From Bacteroidales bacterium UBA1192 (GTDB lineage Bacteria; Bacteroidota; Bacteroidia; Bacteroidales; Bacteroidaceae), in assembly GCA_002310175.1 (NCBI GenBank), contig DBYG01000051.1:1-9664 (forward strand): a DNA stretch of 9,664 nucleotides. Reading direction: 5' to 3'. Position numbers and translations under genes: made by a program. Shown here in pieces: positions 7,827 through 9,664 of this stretch; position 1 is the stretch's first letter; each line of letters starts with the position of its first letter. The notes beneath the pieces are model-generated. The model was not told the DNA's origin and made no database searches. It worked only from the letters and a program-made list of their open reading frames with translations.

Positions 7827-9076
7827 GAAACAGACTGCACATAATAAGCCTTACCGCAATGCTGCTCCTGCAGCCCTGTGTATCCCATGCCCAGTGGTTC
7901 GGGAGCAGAACAGAGCAGATAAACACCCTCAGAATGATTGTAGCGGGTGACTGGGAGCGACCGCCTGTGGTTGACATGACCTCCGATGAGACCATAACCT
8001 TCTCGTTCGACGAGATGTCACACCAGTACCGCCGTTTCACATACCGCATTCAGCACTGCAACGCCCTGTGGGAACCGTCCGACATACTGGAGTCCGACTA
8101 TCTGGACGGATTCAACGACCAGCCGATAGACGACTGGGAGAACTCGCTCAACACCACATTTGACTACACCCACTATCGCCTTACCATCCCTAACGACGAG
8201 GTTAAGCTCAAGCTCTCCGGTAACTACCGCCTCTCCGTCTGTGAGGACGGCCGTGAAGTGGCCTATTTCAAGTTCTGCCTGTCGGAAGGAATGCCGCTAC
8301 TCTCTGCCAGCGTCACTGACAATACCGATATAGACACCCGTGAATCCCACCAGCAGGTAGGACTTGAGGTCAACTACAGCTCTCTCCGCGTCCGTGACCA
8401 CACCAAAGATCTTTACACGGTAGTCATGCAGAACGGCCGGACTGACAATGCGGTCCTAAACCCTGCCCCCACCTACAACGCAGGAAACAAACTCACTTAT
8501 GAGCATTGCCGCGAGCTTATCTTCCCGGCCGGCAACGAGTTCCGCCGCTTTGAGATAGTCAACATGTATGACTATTTCATGAATGTGGACCGTATAGCTT
8601 TCCACGACCCGTTCTATCATGCCACACTCATGCAGGACACCCGCCGCCACGCCTACAAGTTCGACCACGACCATAACGGACGCTACCTGATACGCTACAA
8701 CCAGGCCGGCGACAACGACACCGAGGCCGATTACCTGTTCGTGCATTTCAATCTGGCAAGCGAGCGGCTGACAGGAGGCAGGATGTACGTTTACGGCCAT
8801 TTCAGCGGAGGAAACCTGACCACTAAGTATGAAATGGAATACAACCCTAAGGAGAGAGCTTACCAGGCCTCAATACTCCTCAAGCAGGGAGCATACGACT
8901 ACCAGTACCTCTGGGTTCCGGACGGAGAGACTGCCGGTGAGACAAAACCTGCCGAAGGGGACTGGTATGAGACCGGAAACGAATACCTGATCCTGCTCTA
9001 CTACAGGGAAAGAGGCTCACGGTACGACCGTCTGGTATCACAACTGGTTTATGACTCTATCCATAGTCCAGGCTAG
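7823..9076 (+). CDS. Type IX secretion system plug protein family (DUF5103)
   Basis: The product has 417 residues with a signal peptide (hydrophobic residues 7-18, likely cleavage after SHA at 23, before QWFG), so it is exported. The N-terminal plug domain is well marked: YRIQHCN at 74-80, SDYLDGFN at 91-98, NTTFDYTHYRLTIPN at 110-124 and SGNYRL at 132-137. The rest, through the GDWYETGNEYLILLYYRERGSRYDRL region near the C-terminus, fits the full-length family. In Flavobacterium johnsoniae the Plug protein binds the outer-membrane translocon SprA and closes its channel. Related proteins are also found in Bacteroidota without obvious type IX secretion, so the role here may differ. Its ATG overlaps the stop of the Sde182-like gene, so the two are very likely co-expressed. 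Its last two codons before the stop run into the first unit of the 11-bp array, whose altered base makes the TAG. Confidence 0.9.
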   Translation: MRNRLHIISLTAMLLLQPCVSHAQWFGSRTEQINTLRMIVAGDWERPPVVDMTSDETITFSFDEMSHQYRRFTYRIQHCNALWEPSDILESDYLDGFNDQPIDDWENSLNTTFDYTHYRLTIPNDEVKLKLSGNYRLSVCEDGREVAYFKFCLSEGMPLLSASVTDNTDIDTRESHQQVGLEVNYSSLRVRDHTKDLYTVVMQNGRTDNAVLNPAPTYNAGNKLTYEHCRELIFPAGNEFRRFEIVNMYDYFMNVDRIAFHDPFYHATLMQDTRRHAYKFDHDHNGRYLIRYNQAGDNDTEADYLFVHFNLASERLTGGRMYVYGHFSGGNLTTKYEMEYNPKERAYQASILLKQGAYDYQYLWVPDGETAGETKPAEGDWYETGNEYLILLYYRERGSRYDRLVSQLVYDSIHSPG

Positions 9077-9179
9077 GTCCAGGCTCGGTTCAGGCTCGGT
9101 TCAGGCTCGGTCTAGGCTCGGTTCAGGCTCGGTCTAGGCTCGGTTCAGGCTCGGTCTAGGCTCGGTCTAGGCTCGGTCA
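9070..9179. repeat. Tandem array of ten 11-bp units
   Basis: Ten adjacent units follow the pattern AGGCTCGGTYY without any gap. The first eight bases are constant except in unit 1, which has A for C at its sixth base. The last three bases of units 1-10 are TCC, TTC, TTC, TCT, TTC, TCT, TTC, TCT, TCT, TCA. Units 3-8 (9092-9157) alternate TTC/TCT and so form a 22-bp repeat present three times. Unit length is not a multiple of three, and all but the first 7 bases are outside coding sequence. There is no inverted symmetry inside the unit, so it is not a hairpin or CRISPR array. The plus strand carries GG pairs at regular spacings of 3 and 4 bases. Confidence 0.98.
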
Positions 9180-9181
9180 AT

Positions 9182-9261
9182 GGGTATGGCTACCCTATAG
9201 GACTTCAGACCCTATCTTCCTTGTACTTACAATAAAGGTGTCATGTAAAGCGGAAGATAGG
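9182..9261. other. Weak stem-loops at the 3' ends of the convergent genes
   Basis: GGGTA/TACCC (9182-9186 and 9191-9195) form a 5-bp stem with a 4-base loop just after the array. CCTATCTTCC (9211-9220) and GGAAGATAGG (9252-9261) form a perfect 10-bp inverted repeat around a 31-base loop that contains the stop codon of the minus-strand ATPase gene. Either could help end transcripts, but neither has a T tract. An inverted repeat of this length and spacing could arise by chance in a window this size. Confidence 0.28.
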
Positions 9262-9664
9262 TGATACCATCCTCTACTTTATAGTCAGCTGCATGTAAAA
9301 CAGTAGGAGTGGTCATATACTCTCCAAACTTATTCATACACTTCTTTAGGGAAGATAAAGTGTAGTTCTTGCTGCTTTTGACTTCTATCGGGCGGATATT
9401 GTGGCGACTGGTCACTCTGTCCTTTTGAAGCAAGAAGTCTATTTCCATTCGTTCCTCGGCTTCCTCTGACGACTTACTGTAGAAAAAGAGCTTGTTACCG
9501 CTGGCTGTCAGCATCTGGGCCACGATATTCTCAATGAGCATCCCCTCGTTCACCTCCAGCTTTCCAAAGAGCAGTTTCTGGTAAATCTCAGACGAGACGA
9601 TGCTCTTTTCATCGAAAGCATGGCTGATTAACAAGCCTGTATCGTTCATATAACACTTCAATGT
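9227..9664 (-). CDS. AAA-type ATPase with DUF4143 domain, C-terminal part only
   Basis: The reading frame is open to the window end, so the N-terminal ATPase domain is outside. The codons visible near the edge (KCYMNDTGLLISHAF) match the middle of DUF4143 proteins (K-x-Y-x-x-D-x-GLL), not a start. The TTG at 9661 should not be read as the initiation codon. Counting from the first complete codon at 9664, the fragment has 145 residues. It carries E45 in a LIENIVAQML helix, D76 in EIDFLL and E94/K96 in PIEVKSSK. These form a PD-(D/E)XK nuclease-like pattern, as is usual in this family. Proteins of this kind pair a P-loop ATPase with the DUF4143 domain and are numerous and mobile in Bacteroidales, but their function is poorly known. 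Seven sampled sequence lines give about 44% G+C, against about 54% in three lines of the plug gene, which fits a different origin. Confidence 0.87.
   Translation of the reverse strand, partial: TLKCYMNDTGLLISHAFDEKSIVSSEIYQKLLFGKLEVNEGMLIENIVAQMLTASGNKLFFYSKSSEEAEERMEIDFLLQKDRVTSRHNIRPIEVKSSKNYTLSSLKKCMNKFGEYMTTPTVLHAADYKVEDGITYLPLYMTPLL

Noticed and set aside
9070..9179. CRISPR array
   Set aside because: The units are 11 bp with no spacers, no palindromic repeat and no cas genes nearby.
9659..9661. TTG at 9661 as the start of the ATPase gene
   Set aside because: The frame is open beyond it to the window end and the translated sequence begins in the middle of DUF4143, so the real start is outside the window.
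1..9664. tRNA, rRNA, riboswitch or insertion sequence
   Set aside because: No cloverleaf, rRNA-like stretch, transposase or terminal inverted repeats were seen. Intergenic regions are all under 235 bases and are explained by promoters, the array and short inverted repeats.

Overview
The window is a stretch of chromosome from a member of the Bacteroidota, most likely an order Bacteroidales organism. The evidence is -7 promoter elements of the TAnnTTTG type, start codons without clear Shine-Dalgarno sequences, an archaeal/eukaryotic-type prolyl-tRNA synthetase, a very long TamB-like protein, an Sde182-type nucleoside hydrolase-like lipoprotein and a type IX secretion 'plug' family protein. The species cannot be told from the sequence alone.

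Layout. (1) 1-173, minus: the first 57 codons of nqrA, the first subunit of the Na+-pumping NADH:quinone reductase. (2) 174-404: a divergent intergenic region with a good -7 box for tamB, a dyad next to it, and a weak candidate promoter for nqrA. (3) 405-4799, plus: a 1464-residue TamB/DUF490 protein. (4) 4809-6290, minus: proS, convergent with tamB with only 9 bases between the stop codons. (5) 6291-6407: a compact divergent promoter region with one TAnnTTTG box for each direction. (6) 6408-7826 and 7823-9076, plus: a two-gene operon with an ATGA overlap, encoding an Sde182-like lipoprotein and a plug-domain protein with a signal peptide. (7) 9070-9179: a tandem array of ten 11-bp units that begins inside the last codons of the plug gene and supplies its stop codon. 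(8) 9227-9664, minus: the C-terminal part of an ATPase of the AAA/DUF4143 type, lower in G+C than its neighbours, running off the window end.

Most of this is housekeeping or envelope biology: sodium energetics, envelope lipid transport or assembly, translation, and an exported envelope/secretion pair. I did not find a clear new multi-gene system. The parts that known genes do not explain are the 11-bp array with a 22-bp higher-order period, its overlap with a stop codon, its boundary position next to an accessory-looking ATPase, the dyad in the tamB promoter, and the coupling of an Sde182-type protein to a plug protein.
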